DNA of 64,000 bases from positions 60,460 through 124,459 of the forward strand of contig NMRB01001922.1 of assembly GCA_002633025.1 (NCBI GenBank). Direction: 5' to 3'. The notes beneath the pieces are model-generated. The model was not told the DNA's origin, did not search any database, and was given only the letters and a program-made list of their open reading frames with translations. Positions 30,048-42,743 of this stretch are shown one piece after another (positions within the stretch are counted from its first letter, which is position 1; every line of letters begins with the position of its first letter). The stretch is from Notospermus geniculatus (lineage: Eukaryota > Nemertea > Pilidiophora > Heteronemertea > Lineidae). A program made the translations under genes and the position numbers.

Positions 30048-30945
30048 TTCCACCCCAACATCTGCCCCTAAAAAACTCCTTCCATCCCAGTATTTGCCCT
30101 TCAAAAGAACTTGTTCCATCCCAGTATTTGCCCCTCAAAAGCAATCCTTCCTTCCCAGTATTTGCCCCTCGAAAGAACTCCTTCCATCCTAGTATTCGCC
30201 CCTCGAAAGAACTTCTTCCATCCCAGTATTTGCCCCTCGAAAGAACTTCTTCCATCTCAGTATTTGCCTCTAAAAAGAACTTCTTCCATCCCAGTATTCG
30301 CCCCTCGAAAGAACTTCTTCCATCCCAGTATTCGCCCCTCGAAAGAACTTCTTCCATCCCAGTATTTGCCCATCAAAAGAACTCTTTCCAATCCAGTATT
30401 TGCCCTTCAAAAGCAATCCTTCCATCCCAGAATTTGCCCCTGAAAACCAATCCTTCCATCCCAGTTTTGACCCTCGAAAGAACTCCTTCCATCCTGGTAT
30501 TTGCCCCTTGAAAGAACTCCTTCCATCCCAGTATTTGCCCCTTGAAAGAACTCCTTCCATCCCAGTATTGCCCCTGAAAAGAACTCCTTCCATTCCAGTA
30601 TTTGCACCTGAAAAGCAATCTTTCCATCCCAGAATTTGCCTCTAAAAAGAACTAACCTTTCATCCCAATATTTGCCTCTAAAAAGAATGTCTTCCATCCA
30701 AATATTTGCCTCTAAAAAGAACGTCTTCCATCCAAATATTTGCCTCTAAAAAGAACGCCTTCCATCCAAATATTTGCCTCTAAAAAGAACTTCCATCCCA
30801 GTGTTTGCCCCTCAGAAGAACTTCTTTCATCCCAGTATTTGCCCCTCAGAAGAACTCCTTCCATCCCAGTATTTGCCCCTCAAAAAATACCTTACCCCAA
30901 TATCTGCCCCACAAAAAAACTCCTTCCATCCCTGTATTTACCCTA
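30048..30945 (+). repeat. 34-bp minisatellite, about 26 units
   Basis: The unit is CATCCCAGTATTTGCCCCTC followed by RAAAGAACTYCTTC. Units vary, and the array has sub-blocks with CCAAATATTTGCCTCTAAAAA near 30700-30790. It is open in several frames on both strands for the same reason as the 41-bp array. Only about 500 bp separate the two arrays. Confidence 0.9.
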
Positions 30946-31148
30946 CTTAGTAACAATATTTCACTTGTTATTTCTATTCATAACATATCACTAACATGAC
31001 GTGAAAACTGATCGACATAATGATACTTTATAACAAGGTGCGCTGCAGTGCCTAGAAACGCCCGAAGCACTCTCATTATGACAAATGTCAGAAAACGTGT
31101 TCTACAATTGTCAAGGAAGATAATGAGTATTTATTCCCGTCAGCTACA

Positions 31149-31655
31149 ATGGTATTTTTTTCAATCGAAGTTTACACCACTCGTGTTGCTTCGAGGGCAC
31201 GAAATATGTAAGCGGCTCTCCACGCGAGAGTTTTCCTGGTGCGTGTTGACTCGTGGCAAAATTCACCATTGTTGATGTCCTTACGAGTTGACGTGTTAGG
31301 ACCGATGACACAGACGACTGCCAATGATTTTCTATGGCTAATTGCCCAGAGGGAGATTGTGATGTGGAGAAAGTACTCATGTAGTTGGCTACACGCCATG
31401 ACAGGGTTCTTCCCCTGCACAATGGCATTTTTTTCAATCGAAGTTTACACCACTCGTGTTGCTTCGAGGGCACGAAATATGTAAGCGGCTCTCCACGCGA
31501 GAGTTTTCCTGTTGCATGGAAATTCACCATTGTTGATGTCCTCACGAGTTGACGTTTTAGGACCGACGACACAGACGACTGCCAGTAATTTTCTATGGTT
31601 AATTGCCCAGAGGGAAACTGTGGAGAAAATACTCATGTAGAGAGGTACAGGCCAT
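31149..31655. repeat. Tandem duplication of a roughly 270-bp unit
   Basis: 31149-31400 and 31424-31655 are about 90% identical, each starting TTTTTTTCAATCGAAGTTTA and including GCGGCTCTCCACGCGAGAG. Copies differ by indels, so no shared reading frame is kept. Confidence 0.85.
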
Positions 31656-31734
31656 GATAGTAGTGATACTTCGACATTAAATTCAATGTCAAGCGTGAAA
31701 TATGGCAATATACTCCTACAACCTCCAGAAAAAA

Positions 31735-32744
31735 TAGTGCCAATGGCACTGTGCCCGCTTGGCTTGACAGCATAGTTGTACGAATCATCAGCAATCTCAC
31801 TTAAGCCATATCGTATAAAGTACAAACATGCCAAATTGCCATATAAAAGTATCATTGGATAACAAGTTGATGAAGATCCGTTTTTAGTTTTGGGCCCCTA
31901 GTGGCAAAGTCAAGAACCAGATTTCGCCAAAATTTTGTGTGTGAGTTGCTATAGCCTAGAGGTAGATATGTGCAAAGTTTCAAAGGAATAGCTGAAACCA
32001 TTACAAGAAGTGCCAATTTCGTAACTTCAGACAAACTTTGACCTCTGTGACCGTGAAAATTAGGTCAAATTAAAAACTGGGGTATAGTGTTATGTATCCT
32101 CATTAGATATACCCATGATAAAAATTTGATGAAGATCCGTCTCGTAGTTAGGGAGAATTGGCACTTTAGGTGATTTTGGTTTTGGCCCCCTGGTGGCAAT
32201 GTCAAGAATCAGATTTCACCGAAATGCTATCTGTAAGTTGCTATAACCTTGAGGTACATGTGTACAAAGTTTCAACACGATAACTCAAACCATTATCAAA
32301 ATATAGCCCTTTGTAATTTTTCACAAAACGCCCCCTGGAGGCCAAAATAGCAGTCCAACCGTGCTCAAAATCGAACTCGACCTAGATCTTAGGCCCATAT
32401 ATACACCCAGCAAAGGCCAAAAAGATTCGTCAAAAAATAAAGGCGCTAGAGCGCTAACAAACCAAAGTTTACGGATGCACAAAACGCCCCCTGGAGGCCA
32501 AAATAGGAATCCAACCGTGCTCAAAATCGAACTCGACCTAGATCTTAGGCCCATATATACACCCACCAAAGGCCAAAAAGATTCGTCAAAAAATAAAGGC
32601 GCTAGAGCGCTAACAAACCAAAGTTTACGGACGTACGTACGTACGTACGTACGTACGTACGTCTTGACGCACGACAGACCACCACTCAATGACCCCAACC
32701 ACAGCATAAGCCCTGCTGGGCCTTGCGGCCAAGCGGGCTAAAAA
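31735..32744 (+). mobile_element. 1-kb hairpin-ended repeat, element B
   Basis: Same start and end as element A (TAGTGCCAATGGCAC; GGCCAAGCGGGCTAAAA). It carries an internal tandem duplication of about 150 bp (32326-32474 and 32477-32625, with GCCCCCTGGAGGCCA) and a self-complementary (ACGT)n run at 32629-32660, where element A has a related GGACGTACGGACGTACC stretch. Confidence 0.85.
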
Positions 32745-33373
32745 GTGTGTGTGTTTCTAAATACAGTCCTCCCTCACTATTACGAATCCTTCGGGGTCCA
32801 AGGGTTAAGTTCGTACTAACGCGGAGTTCATACTAGCGAGGATTCATCCGTGGGGGCATGATGATTTCGATGATTTCAATCGACTTTTTTAGCGAGATCA
32901 CCTTCCGTTTCAGCATGTTGGTTGCCCGATGTAAGGCATACACTTCCCATACAGGACTAACTTTATTGAATATTTGCCTGATTAAATGCCCAAACATGCA
33001 CTAATCAAACCCAAGCTTGGATAAATTACACACTAAGCGCACCCAAGCTTGGATAATTTGGTTTGTATTGCACACAAATCTAACCCAAGCTTGGATTTTG
33101 GTTTGTACTGTACAGAGCTAATTGATCGGTATACGTATAAGGGTCCGTGATAAGTCATTGATCTCAACCCTATTATGGGAGTCGCACCCCTTGGTGTCCT
33201 GTGCAGCGTGATTTGCGCTGTACTCAAACTGCTGTGACTGCTCCTGATGACCATCAACAGTACTACATGTATGCCACACACTTGACAAAATGAGACAGCG
33301 ATATTGATCACGAACACGCCACAAAAGACTGAACAACAGCAACAAAAAGTGAAGTTGTATGTGGTAAACACCA
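32745..33373. other. Intergenic with a pogo/Tigger-like end and CCAAGCTTGG repeats
   Basis: 32764-32850 (ACAGTCCTCCCTCACTATTA, CTTCGGGGTCCAAGGGTTAA) is the inverted counterpart of 58437-58515, a terminal sequence like those of pogo/Tigger elements. At 33000-33100 ACCCAAGCTTGGAT recurs three times at 40-50 bp spacing. Confidence 0.5.
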
Positions 33374-33492
33374 GGGCCCAAATCCATAAAATTTTGCTAG
33401 CTTAGTTGGTTGCTAGTTGTGTACATCGGCCTGTACAAACTGGGCACTTTGGCAGGCAACTAAACCTGGCAAGGTTTTATGGATTTGGGCCC
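33374..33492. mobile_element. 119-bp MITE with GGGCCCAAATCCATAAAA ends
   Basis: Inverted ends, interior GCTAGTTGTGTACATYGGYCTGTACAAACT. Same family as 62168-62286 (about 80% identical), where the ends read GGGCCCATATTCATAAAA. Confidence 0.8.
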
Positions 33493-34957
33493 TGATATTT
33501 GGATATCATTTCCATTGTTCTACACACCAGTTAAACAAGGGCGGCCCGCCCCTCTTAAAAATACCGACGGCAAAATCCGCCCCTCTTAAAAACGGCCCGC
33601 CCCTCTTAAAAATTCGTCCACCCTAATATTTATGATTTAGATCGCTCAATTATGCATCTCAGATGCTCAGAAAAGGCATCTCGGAGCACCTAAAGTCCAA
33701 ATTTCCCTGGGGAGGGCCCACCAGAAGGCACCTTTGGCTCCTCGCGCGGTGACATTGGCAGCAGGCCCGCTGCCGCCCCTCTTAGACCAAAACCCGTGGA
33801 GCACACTGATTTCTACGAGGAATTCTTCCAAAATGGTTAAAAATCATTACATTCGACTTACTCCAGATCACCGCCCCGACACAAGATATGTCACGGCTAC
33901 ACATCCAATAAACTCTAAGTATGTTCCATCATTATTGGTTGCCGCTGGATTGTCGCAATGCCGCGAGTGATCACGTCAGCCACAGCATTCCCGCCATTCA
34001 TTGAACATTAATTTTCAATCATGAGCTTGCTTCGCACCTCAAGGCGAACTTTTTAGTTGATTTTAATCATTACTCCTGGCAAACTAGAATCAGAAATCTA
34101 TAACCCATACAATTTGACGAGGTGCCGCCTCAACCGCAACGTAAAGTGTAGGATCACAAGGAAGAGGGTGGATTTATTCTGACACACTTCGAAAACATCT
34201 GTGTTGAACATGACAGCCAGAAATGAAAGAAACCATTCAAATGTGTCACTTCAACAAGGTGCCACAGGCCATTCACCTGGTTTTTCATTTCAATGTGGGT
34301 CATTGGACCATCTTTTTTGACGATGGGGATTTGGCCTAGTGTGGAAGGCGTGCTGCCCCTGAGTGCTGGCGATTGATGCCTTATGCGAGGGTCGGTGCGT
34401 GGGTTCGCGTCCGGTAGGAAGCTATGTCTTTCTCCTTAGAAACTTGTTATTAATATTTAATGCCTGGTTTTTCATTTCTAGGTTGTTTTTTTAGCCAACA
34501 GTCACTAAATGTTCATGAATTTTTATGATGATTATCTTAGTACATCTACCAGAAGTAGAAGGACGCATATTTATTTTTTTTGCCTCTTCCCAACAGTGGA
34601 ACTTCCAAGATTCTAGCAATACACTTTGTTGCAGCAGATATTGACAAAAATAAAGGAAATTAGCAAAAACAGGAAAATGCAAATGATCTGGCCATGATTC
34701 AATTTTCAGTGTTGTTGCCAAAGCTTTATGTCTTTCACATTTAACAACTGAAAACTCATTGCAAAACCACTGCAATCCTGCAGCAATGTGACCAGACTGC
34801 AACAGTGAATTGCCGGCTTAAGCGCGGGTTCATTGGCACATGGATCTAGTCCATTTCCAGTCTGTTTGCCCCTAGTTTTCCAGATTCGACAACACTGAAG
34901 TCCATTTGATAGATTTTTTGATCCATGTACCCCTGAATCAGACAAAATCCGTCCGCC
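33493..34957. other. Intergenic; small repeats and a type 2 tRNA-like SINE
   Basis: 33535-33610 has three GCCCGCCCCTCTTAAAAA units. 34331-34430 (TGGCCTAGTGTGGAAGG, GTGGGTTCGCGTCCGGTAGG, CTTTCTCCTTAGAAAC) shares its B-box and downstream block with 47340-47405, indicating a second SINE type. No gene is recognised. Confidence 0.5.
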
Positions 34958-35148
34958 TTAAAGCGAATTGATAGCGGATTTTATTTACATTTGGCTGGTG
35001 TTTGTAAACACAAAATTTCAGCCAATCAGAATGCACGAACATTTCTTTGTTGACATCCTGGAGAAGTTTGTTTACATTTTTCCCAAAAATTCGTCCCCTT
35101 TCAAATTCTATTTCTAAATCAAATTTTTTCAATATCAATTCGCTTTAA
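34958..35148. mobile_element. 191-bp MITE with TTAA ends (piggyBac-like)
   Basis: TTAAAGCGAATTGATA at the left and TATCAATTCGCTTTAA at the right. TTAA repeats are at 34958-34961 and 35145-35148. AT-rich, non-coding interior. Confidence 0.8.
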
Positions 35149-35938
35149 CATGGCGCAAACTGAACTAACTTCAAGACAGTCATAGATCTTCAAGACATAA
35201 ATTTGTGTTCTTCATCAGTTAACTGCCAACTTAAACCAAACAGCGAACAGTAAAAGGCAAACTTGACAGCCGGAAACCGTAAAACACACTTATGGGACCA
35301 GCACCAATCAATGTGCTAGCAAGTTAATGGCAACACTTTAGGAAATCTCACGGATACAAAAATCTGTGAACTGCGAGCCTCTTGTGATAAATGGGTTTGC
35401 CGATGTCGACGCGTTTCCTACTTCACCACTTTCATATCCAATGTTGCCGACTGTGTAGAAATGGTGCCGATCACCCCACTTGAGGCAAAGTGTCTAACAC
35501 AGTTCCTTGCCAATAACCCACAAGTCAGATTGAATACTCTTGACAGATTTAATTTCACATTTTAGATTGCCCTGGAAGTCAATTTGAGGGTCTCTTAACT
35601 AAATTGGTTGCAGACCAATAAGATGATGAGATTTAAAATGCCAGACATGGGCAGATGCCAAAAATTCCAATATTAAGCCTCCGTTACTGCGGTCATATGG
35701 CAGTCAATATGCGAGGTTCTATTTCAATATGAACAGACCATCATAATATTGATGCAAATTTTTTATGGATTAACTTGAATATAGTTCAATGAATACAGTT
35801 TTAGTTGCATCACGCGATGGTGGTGAATTTTTGCACGCTTAGACTGCCGCATAACAAGGACATAAAAAATCGCACTTAACTTTCCTCATACAAAAAAGAC
35901 AATCGACAAATCTGAAGTTTGAGTCCTATGCACGTCCA
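35149..35938. other. Intergenic, nothing recognised
   Basis: AT-rich DNA without a supported gene or repeat border. Confidence 0.35.
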
Positions 35939-36075
35939 GGGGCCATATTCATGAAGCCTTCTTCGCAACTTGGCTTGCATACAAATCTATTGTAAGGCAA
36001 TCAGTGAACAATAGGGCATAGCCAAACAATACTTGCGTGCATGAAAAGTTGTGAAGGCTTCGTGAATATGGCCCC
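35939..36075. mobile_element. 137-bp MITE with GGGGCCATATTCATGAAG ends
   Basis: Inverted ends of about 24 bp continuing to GAAGCCTTC. Its termini resemble the 33374 and 62168 family, but the interior is unrelated. Confidence 0.8.
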
Positions 36076-36090
36076 AGGTTTCTAAATTAG

Positions 36091-36500
36091 GGCCGTTTAG
36101 ACGACAGGCAAAAATCCACATGCGATCCGATCGAATCCGATTGTGGTTCAAAACTCCTGGGTGTAAACGCTACCCAATGCGGATTTAAAATGGACCACCG
36201 ATTTTGCTGGTCCCGAATCCACATTCGACCGCATTGGACCACATACGACCAGATTCAAATTGCTCGTCTAAATGCAAATGAGACCTTAATCCGGTTTCAT
36301 CCTACCTGCGCGCATGCGCATTGATGTGGTTTTTCTTCCTCCACTGACCGCACTCGCTATGGAGAGTTCCACAAGGGTAATTCGAAGTCGGAATGTGACC
36401 AGATTAACATGCGTGTGTAAACGCTACCCAAAAACTTGGAACACATCCGGTCCAGAATGTGGGTCGATCGAATTGAGTCTGAATGTGTTTTTTGGCTTGT
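36091..36500. mobile_element. Worn MITE(s) with GGGCCGTTTAGACGAC end
   Basis: Left end GGGCCGTTTAGACGACAGG; a right-end-like GCTCGTCTAAATGC at about 36258-36275. GTGTAAACGCTACCCAA occurs at about 36162 and 36412, so two related copies may be joined. Borders uncertain. Confidence 0.45.
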
Positions 36501-37084
36501 CTCCAAAGGTTCTTCAATGTGCTTGAAATCGACATCATGACGTAAAGACGTAATTGCAACACCGCAGCGATGCCAGATGGACAGCAAAACATTGGCACGT
36601 TTCCAACAATGGCAGATAACACAAGAGGACCAGATGTGTGCCTATGATGGAGTTAAAAATTCTTCAACTGGGATTTGTCAACAATGAACAAATACACATG
36701 CAAACGGAAATGAATCCTTCGTGTATTGAATTGTAATACCAAAGAGATGTAAACATGAAATTCCACTTGACATATTGATCTAAGGCACTGTTTAATCATG
36801 CTCCCGGTGAAATCGGTTTTTATATCACCATTCCTCTCTTATTCTGTCAGATTTTGTAGCCACGGGATTATTTGAAGTTTTGATCAAAGTCCGAATGAAG
36901 TTGTCGGCAATGCCATGCACAGAAAGTGAGCCACCTGTAGTGGGTAAATTCGTGAAGCATTTTGAATGAGGGGAGGAACTGGTTAGAGACACGAAGTTTC
37001 ATTTACAAGGCCCCATTGAGGAAACCCGAGATTTATTACACAATCGCTTCAGTGGTTATGTTTTATTCAAATCAAATGAAGGTG
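36501..37084. other. Intergenic, nothing recognised
   Basis: No supported gene or repeat border before the 146-bp array. Confidence 0.35.
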
Positions 37085-37590
37085 ATGGCTCCCATGGCAG
37101 CCATCTTGAAAAAGGGCAGGAGCTGATTAGTGAAATGATGCTTTCATTCACATCGCCCATGAAACAACCCCCTCACAAGAAAAAATTCAAGTCAATTGCA
37201 TGACATTTCCTTGGTCATCTCATTCAAACCAAAACAAACATGGCTACCATGGCAGCCATCTTGAATGAGGGAGGACAATGTTTGTGAAAAGGCATCCTCC
37301 TGTAAACTCAGGCAAACAAAATCATAAAGGACACATTTCAGGCCGACCGACTCTGTGAAACCGTTCAGGTCAATTGTAGTCAATATGGCTACTATGGCAG
37401 CCATCTTGAATAAGGGATGTCACAGGTTGTCAAAGAGCTTTGTCCTCTAAACCCAGGCAAACCAAGGGCATGATGGACAAATTTCAGGCCAACTTCATGA
37501 AACGTCTTTGGTCAACTGATTCAAAACAAATATGGCTGCCATGGTAGCCATCTTGAATAAGGAGTGTCACAGATTGTCAAAGAGCATCTT
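37085..37590. repeat. Approx 146-bp tandem repeat, four units
   Basis: Each unit carries ATGGCTRCCATGGCAGCCAT then CTTGAATRAGG, with GTCACAGRTTGTCAAAGAGC in the last two. Unit starts are near 37088, 37240, 37386 and 37532. Start codons are frequent but no frame runs through all units. Confidence 0.8.
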
Positions 37591-38176
37591 CCATGAAATC
37601 CAGGAAAATCATGAGCATGGAAAAAGGGCTGGAAAGACTTGCTCAACAGGGGATCATCCAGTGCTTCAGAAAAAACCTCATCGCCGACCAAACAAAAAAT
37701 TTGCCATTGATTCATGCGGACAAGACAATCTGATCATCAGCTGAAGGGAATCTTCGTCCCATATCAGATTGATAAAGAAAATTTGTGTGATTGTATGTCA
37801 ATTGGATTGATCAACCGATCCAACGATGTCAACAGGACCCGAGTTGGTCGCTCAGTTTTTTTGCCTGGCCGGCATGGCTGGAGGAAGGGCAGCATGATTG
37901 CAAGCTTAGCTCAGGACATCGGCAGTGTAACCTTGTCATGGAGGCAATCACAGCAACCAAATGAATTCTGCGGGCCGGAGCCTGACTGGAATTAGGGATC
38001 AACTTGCTTCTTTTGTGTGGGTTGTGGCTGATGTATAAGTGGGAGTGAAGGAAAAACTCTGAAATGATGAAGGGTATGTTGTACATACATTCAGTGCTAT
38101 TGGAGGGGCACAAGTCCTTCATAAGAACACTCAGAAGAGAAAAATATTGGCTGATGTTCTCATGTAATCAAAAGAC
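37591..38176. other. Intergenic, nothing recognised
   Basis: Open frames on both strands lack domain or splice support. Confidence 0.35.
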
Positions 38177-38425
38177 ATAAGCCGTGGTTACACTACATAG
38201 AAATACCCGGGTTTTTTGACACCCGGGTCTAGCCCGTCTCTGAAAAATCCCTCCTGAGGCCCGGTGCCCGTCAACACTACTCAAATTTTGTGACGGGGAC
38301 CTAGATTAAGCCCTCCAAAACCCGTTCGAGCTCGGAGGGGATTATTACACCGCGTTTTTAACAGGTGTGGACAGAAAAAACCCGGGTTCGACACGGGTTT
38401 TTTATGTAGTGTAACAAGGGCTATA
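38177..38425. mobile_element. MITE with AGCCGTGGTTACACTACAT ends
   Basis: Inverted ends of about 40 bp, including AAACCCGGGTT-type palindromes, flanked by ATA on both sides (38177-38179, 38423-38425), a 3-bp target duplication. Confidence 0.8.
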
Positions 38426-39657
38426 AGAAGGCCTTGATTTGTAATCCCATCACGTGCGACATGAGTCGTTCGTTTCTGTCCATGGCCACTCAGTGGGCAA
38501 TTCATTTGTAAACATGTCCACTCCTCTCTTCTGGAACAACCAAATCACATTGTTCTATTAAGCGTTTGGATGCTTCATTTCCTTCGCATGACTGTCCACG
38601 GACATTAACATTGATCTCACTGACCATCAATATATCTAGCACTAATAGAAACTGATTGCTGTGGTGACTACATGATGAGGTGGACTGTTTGAGGCGATGG
38701 AAGCAGACAGCTAGGATGCAAAAGATGGACCAATCAGATTAGATCTGGTTGAACGAAGGATTTTCCAAGGAGGAGATACAGGCAAGGATCCAAGGGGAAC
38801 CACTTATTTTCCCTAATAAATCTGATTCTGATGAAATTTACCCCGGTACTGTGGAAATTTTGAATCTGGATTTGAATCTGGATTCGAGGAAGACTTTGTT
38901 GTGGGGACGCCATGACGAGCTAGACTGTAGATCTTATGGAATGTTGAGGGTTTTCTGAGGATGAGAAACAGGCAAGGATTCAAGGCGGTGCCCCTTATTT
39001 TCTCCATTAAAGTGCCAGTAGGTCCTGAGATTTCGCTTCTACTATCAATCAATAGTGATGAAATTCACCGAGAAATTCCTTAAAGCCATGAAGCCATTTC
39101 TTACAGCCATGAGCCAAAGATGGCATTATTGGCTCTGTTGGCAATAGTGGGTGGAAAAATACAGCAGGAGGAAACAGCAGTGCCGAGAGAAAGCAGTGCT
39201 GTCAAAGGGAGTTGCCTGGCTTCTCCAGCTCATGAAGGATGTGTCCGACTGGAGATTGAACCCGAAACCTTAGCATTGACAGATGCCGATGTTTCCACCA
39301 AGCCACTCTGTCAGCCCAAAGACTTTGGGTGAGGCCGCCGCTTGTTGAAATCGAACATTTACTCCCAACATTTGCCTGGCATCCCTTCTTTCCCAAAATT
39401 CTGGATCCTTTTCTGAGAAAATGGCTGGTATTTATAAAAGTAAGCAAATGCTTTTTCTTAAGATTTGTACAGCGAGGTCCAATGTAAATGTACTACAAAA
39501 CCTGAAGTAAAAGCATTTGGTAGCTTTTATTGATGGAAGTTCAAGTGGGTACTGCGAAATTTTGTCTACGCTAACACTACAAAAAAGAAATATGTAGACA
39601 AAATAACAAAAGCACCAAAAACGACACACAATGTGAAACAATATAATACACAAGTCA
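38426..39657. other. Intergenic with a minus-strand tRNA-like SINE head
   Basis: At about 39238-39330, minus strand, GCTTGGTGGAAACATC and GGGTTCAATCTCCAG stand in A-box and B-box positions of a tRNA-like head; it is degenerate. At 38760-38800 and 38945-38990 a GGCAAGGATYCAAGG block repeats. No gene is recognised. Confidence 0.45.
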
Positions 39658-39783
39658 TCTCCGATATTCGCAAATTTTCGTCCCCACACCGGGGTCTTCT
39701 TCAGGCACTTTCAAGTCAGTTTGAAAGTGCCTGAAGAAGACCCCAGTGGGCACAAGGTCGTAAATTTGCGAATATCGGAGACG
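39658..39783. mobile_element. 125-bp foldback MITE
   Basis: TCTCCGATATTCGCAAATTT and GGGTCTTCTTCAGGCACTTT at the left are matched by the reverse complement at the right, giving a nearly perfect hairpin with a short loop at about 39712-39722. Confidence 0.8.
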
Positions 39784-41394
39784 AAAAGAAATATGTGAGG
39801 CAGTCTAGGAAAACCCATCGGATGTTGCATTTGAGGAAACTGTTGATGGCCTTGGTGAACCCGCACATTTCAACAGCTCAAATGTATTTCATAACGACAG
39901 GTAAACAGTAGCAGATCAATGCACAGGCAATCTGACAGCCCATGTTGATCATTCAGCGACATCAGATGGTTTTGTTAAGACTGCCTCACATATTTTTGTT
40001 TGTCAAGCTGTCCCATGATTGTGTGGGGTTTTTGGATCCAGTTTTTGAATAACTACAAAACAGTCAACAACGTTTTCACAAGACGACCACAAGACTTTAG
40101 TGGTGGTGATCAGAGGCTTTGCATCCAAGAAGCAGCAATCACTGCAATGCATGATCCCAGCCAATGCAAACCAATTTTTGTTGCTATCTTCCCCGGCTAC
40201 TAAATGAATTGATCGTCCAATGTGGACTACAACAACAAGATTATGTTCTCCATTCAGAGCAGAAGTACACTGTCTCTTCCCGCCCATCACAATCAATCAA
40301 CATTCTTATTAATTTGCTGGACGTGAACAATTTGTAGAGAGGTTGTTGATTGGTAGCTCGTCTGATTTACAAGCTTGCGAACATGAGTGGGTAGGGTACT
40401 GGGGGTGCAGAATTTTTGGCATTTTCAGTTCTAGAAGTTATGGCAGGAATACCGGGTCTGATTTACAAGCTTGCAAACACTACGTAGTGGGTACTGTGGG
40501 TGGAGTATTTTTGACATGTTCAGTTCTACAAGTTACCTCAGGGGTGCCGGTCGAGACTGCCGTTCTCGAGTTGAGTCAACAACTACATGAACTAGGTCAG
40601 CATGAGTGTGGTCAAGAACGGGGATTCGAATATGCCCTCAGAGTTTGATCCCTGGCCTCACTTATTCATTCTTCATCAGAGAGGGAACTCTCTTTCACAG
40701 CATTCGCTTTCTCCTCACACTGTTGCCTTTCCTGCTGCTCAGGGGCATAGCGTGGAAGCTGAATGGGGGTGGGTTCATTTTCAAATTTTTGATAAAACTT
40801 ACCACCGTTTGTAACACTTGCAATGGCAGGGTGGTATTCTCATGGTAGATTTCAAAAGAATTTTCCCAAGGGGGTTCTTCGGAAGTTACCCCCCTTCCTC
40901 CACAGCCTATGCCCCTGTTGCTGTGCATTAATCCGCCCAATGCTGTCTATACACCTTAGCCATATTTGGCCCTGGGCTCTTGATCCAATTTTTTTCATTA
41001 GGTCCACAATACATGGAGTTCTTGTTAGCATTTTGGCTCTACACTCAAAGGCAGTTGGCTCCGTGTTCACCATGATATCAGCAAAGTATCAGTGAATGTC
41101 TTGATCACGGACAAGTGCTATGAATATCACCAAGTGCTTCTCTTTCCCTCCTTCACGATATTGGTCTCCCTCAATTTGATCAAATTTTCTGTCGGGGAGA
41201 TGGATACAAGTACTTAAAGGCTATTCAGACTTCTCCTTCTGTTACAAGAGGTTCAGGATTCAGTATGGTAGCCTACCTCTAATTATAAGGTGTGGTGAAG
41301 ATATCCAATGTTGAGTGGCAAAAGTCCTCATTACAGGCCAGTACTGGTATATCAACTTTCATATATTTCGAATGCAATTCTTGTTAGCTCAATT
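39784..41394. other. Intergenic with dispersed repeats only
   Basis: 40555-40640 matches 27225-27310. A CTGATTTACAAGCTTGC block repeats at 40358 and 40448 with GTGGGTACTGKGGGTG. No gene is supported. Confidence 0.45.
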
Positions 41395-42245
41395 GGTCCA
41401 TCAGAGTGAACTGGAGGAAGAGCTTTGATTGGTGCCATGACCTTCGAATATGACCTTGAGGAAGATATTTGAGTGGTGCCATGATCTTCAAAGAAGAATG
41501 ACCATCAGGGAGAACTTCAATTGGTACTCTTATCTTTCAGAAAGAGTGACCTTGAGGAAGAGATTTGACTGGTGCCGTGATCTTCAAAGAAGAATGACCT
41601 TCAGGAAGAGTTTCAATTGGTCCATCAGAGTGAACTGGAGGAAGAGCTTTGATTGGTGCCATGACCTTCGAATATGACCTTGAGGAAGATATTTGAGTGG
41701 TGCCACGATCTTCGAAGAAGATTGACCTTCAGGAAGAGCTTCAATTGGTATCTTATCTTTCAGGAAGAGTGAGTGACCTTGAGAAAGAGCTTTGATTGGT
41801 GCCTTGATCATCCCAGGAAGAGCGGCCTTGTAGGAGAGATTTCCATGATCATCCAGGAAGAGTGATCTTGAGGAAGAGCTTTGATTCGTGCCATGAACTT
41901 CAAGAAGAGTGAGCTTGAGAAAGAGCTTTGATTCGTGCCATGGTCTTCAAAGAAGAGTGACCCTGAGGAAAAGCTCTGATTGGTGCCATGACCTTTCAAG
42001 AAGAGTGACCTCTATAGGAAGAGCTCTGATTGAGTCAGTGTGACCTTGAAGAAGAGCTTCATTGGTTCCATCATCCCGGAATTAAGAGTGACTGTGAGGA
42101 AGAGCTTTGATTGGTGCCATAGTCTTCCTGAGGGTCGCTTTGACTGGTGTCATGATCATCCAGGGAGAGTAACCTTGGGGAAAAGCTTTAGTGGTGCTGT
42201 GATCATCCGAGGAGAGTGACCTTGAAAAAAGCTTTGATTGGTGTC
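41395..42245. repeat. Degenerate minisatellite, GAGGAAGAGCTTTGATTGG units
   Basis: About 25 irregular units of 30-36 bp (GTGACCTTGAGGAAGAGC, TTTGATTGGTGCCATGA). A higher-order duplication is visible: 41385-41480 recurs at 41616-41710 almost unchanged. Confidence 0.8.
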
Positions 42246-42743
42246 ATGAGGTTTTGAGAATCATCTTTCTTCAAATGGTCATGATTTAGAAGGAAATCCT
42301 CAGCAGAAGATCTACCCTCCGCTGATGTCATACGTCTGGTCCTAAACGAGTAAAAGAAAGCAAACTTCAATATAATGATTGCATATTGAAAGAGAGACTT
42401 CTAAAGCACCTACACAAAGTATCTACAAATACAGCATATTGCGTCATTTTCATGTTTTTCCTTTGAAAGATAAGAGAAGTTCATGTAATGGCATCATCAA
42501 GTAGGCGGTTTCTACTTTAGTCCTGTAATGTTTTTCTCATGTTTACTTAGAGAGGAGCTGACCAGACACAATACCAGTCAACACAAGCAGTAGCTTCTAG
42601 GCAAGGTGAAGGCCATGCACAAGTAACTTCTTGGCAAGCTTGGAGCCAGTCAGGAGAATTTTTATTTTGAGGGCAGGATCTTGATCCATCTTTCAGTGAC
42701 CCAGCCTGAGGCATGTCTTAAAATCATGTGGGCTTGAGGGATG
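42246..42743. other. Intergenic, nothing recognised
   Basis: No supported feature. Confidence 0.35.

Noticed and set aside
29888-30511. 207-codon open frame in the 34-bp array
   Set aside because: Open on both strands in several frames, as expected from a stop-free repeat unit.
32361-32741. Repeat-containing protein in element B
   Set aside because: The frame comes from an internal 150-bp duplication and an ACGT run in a non-coding repeat.
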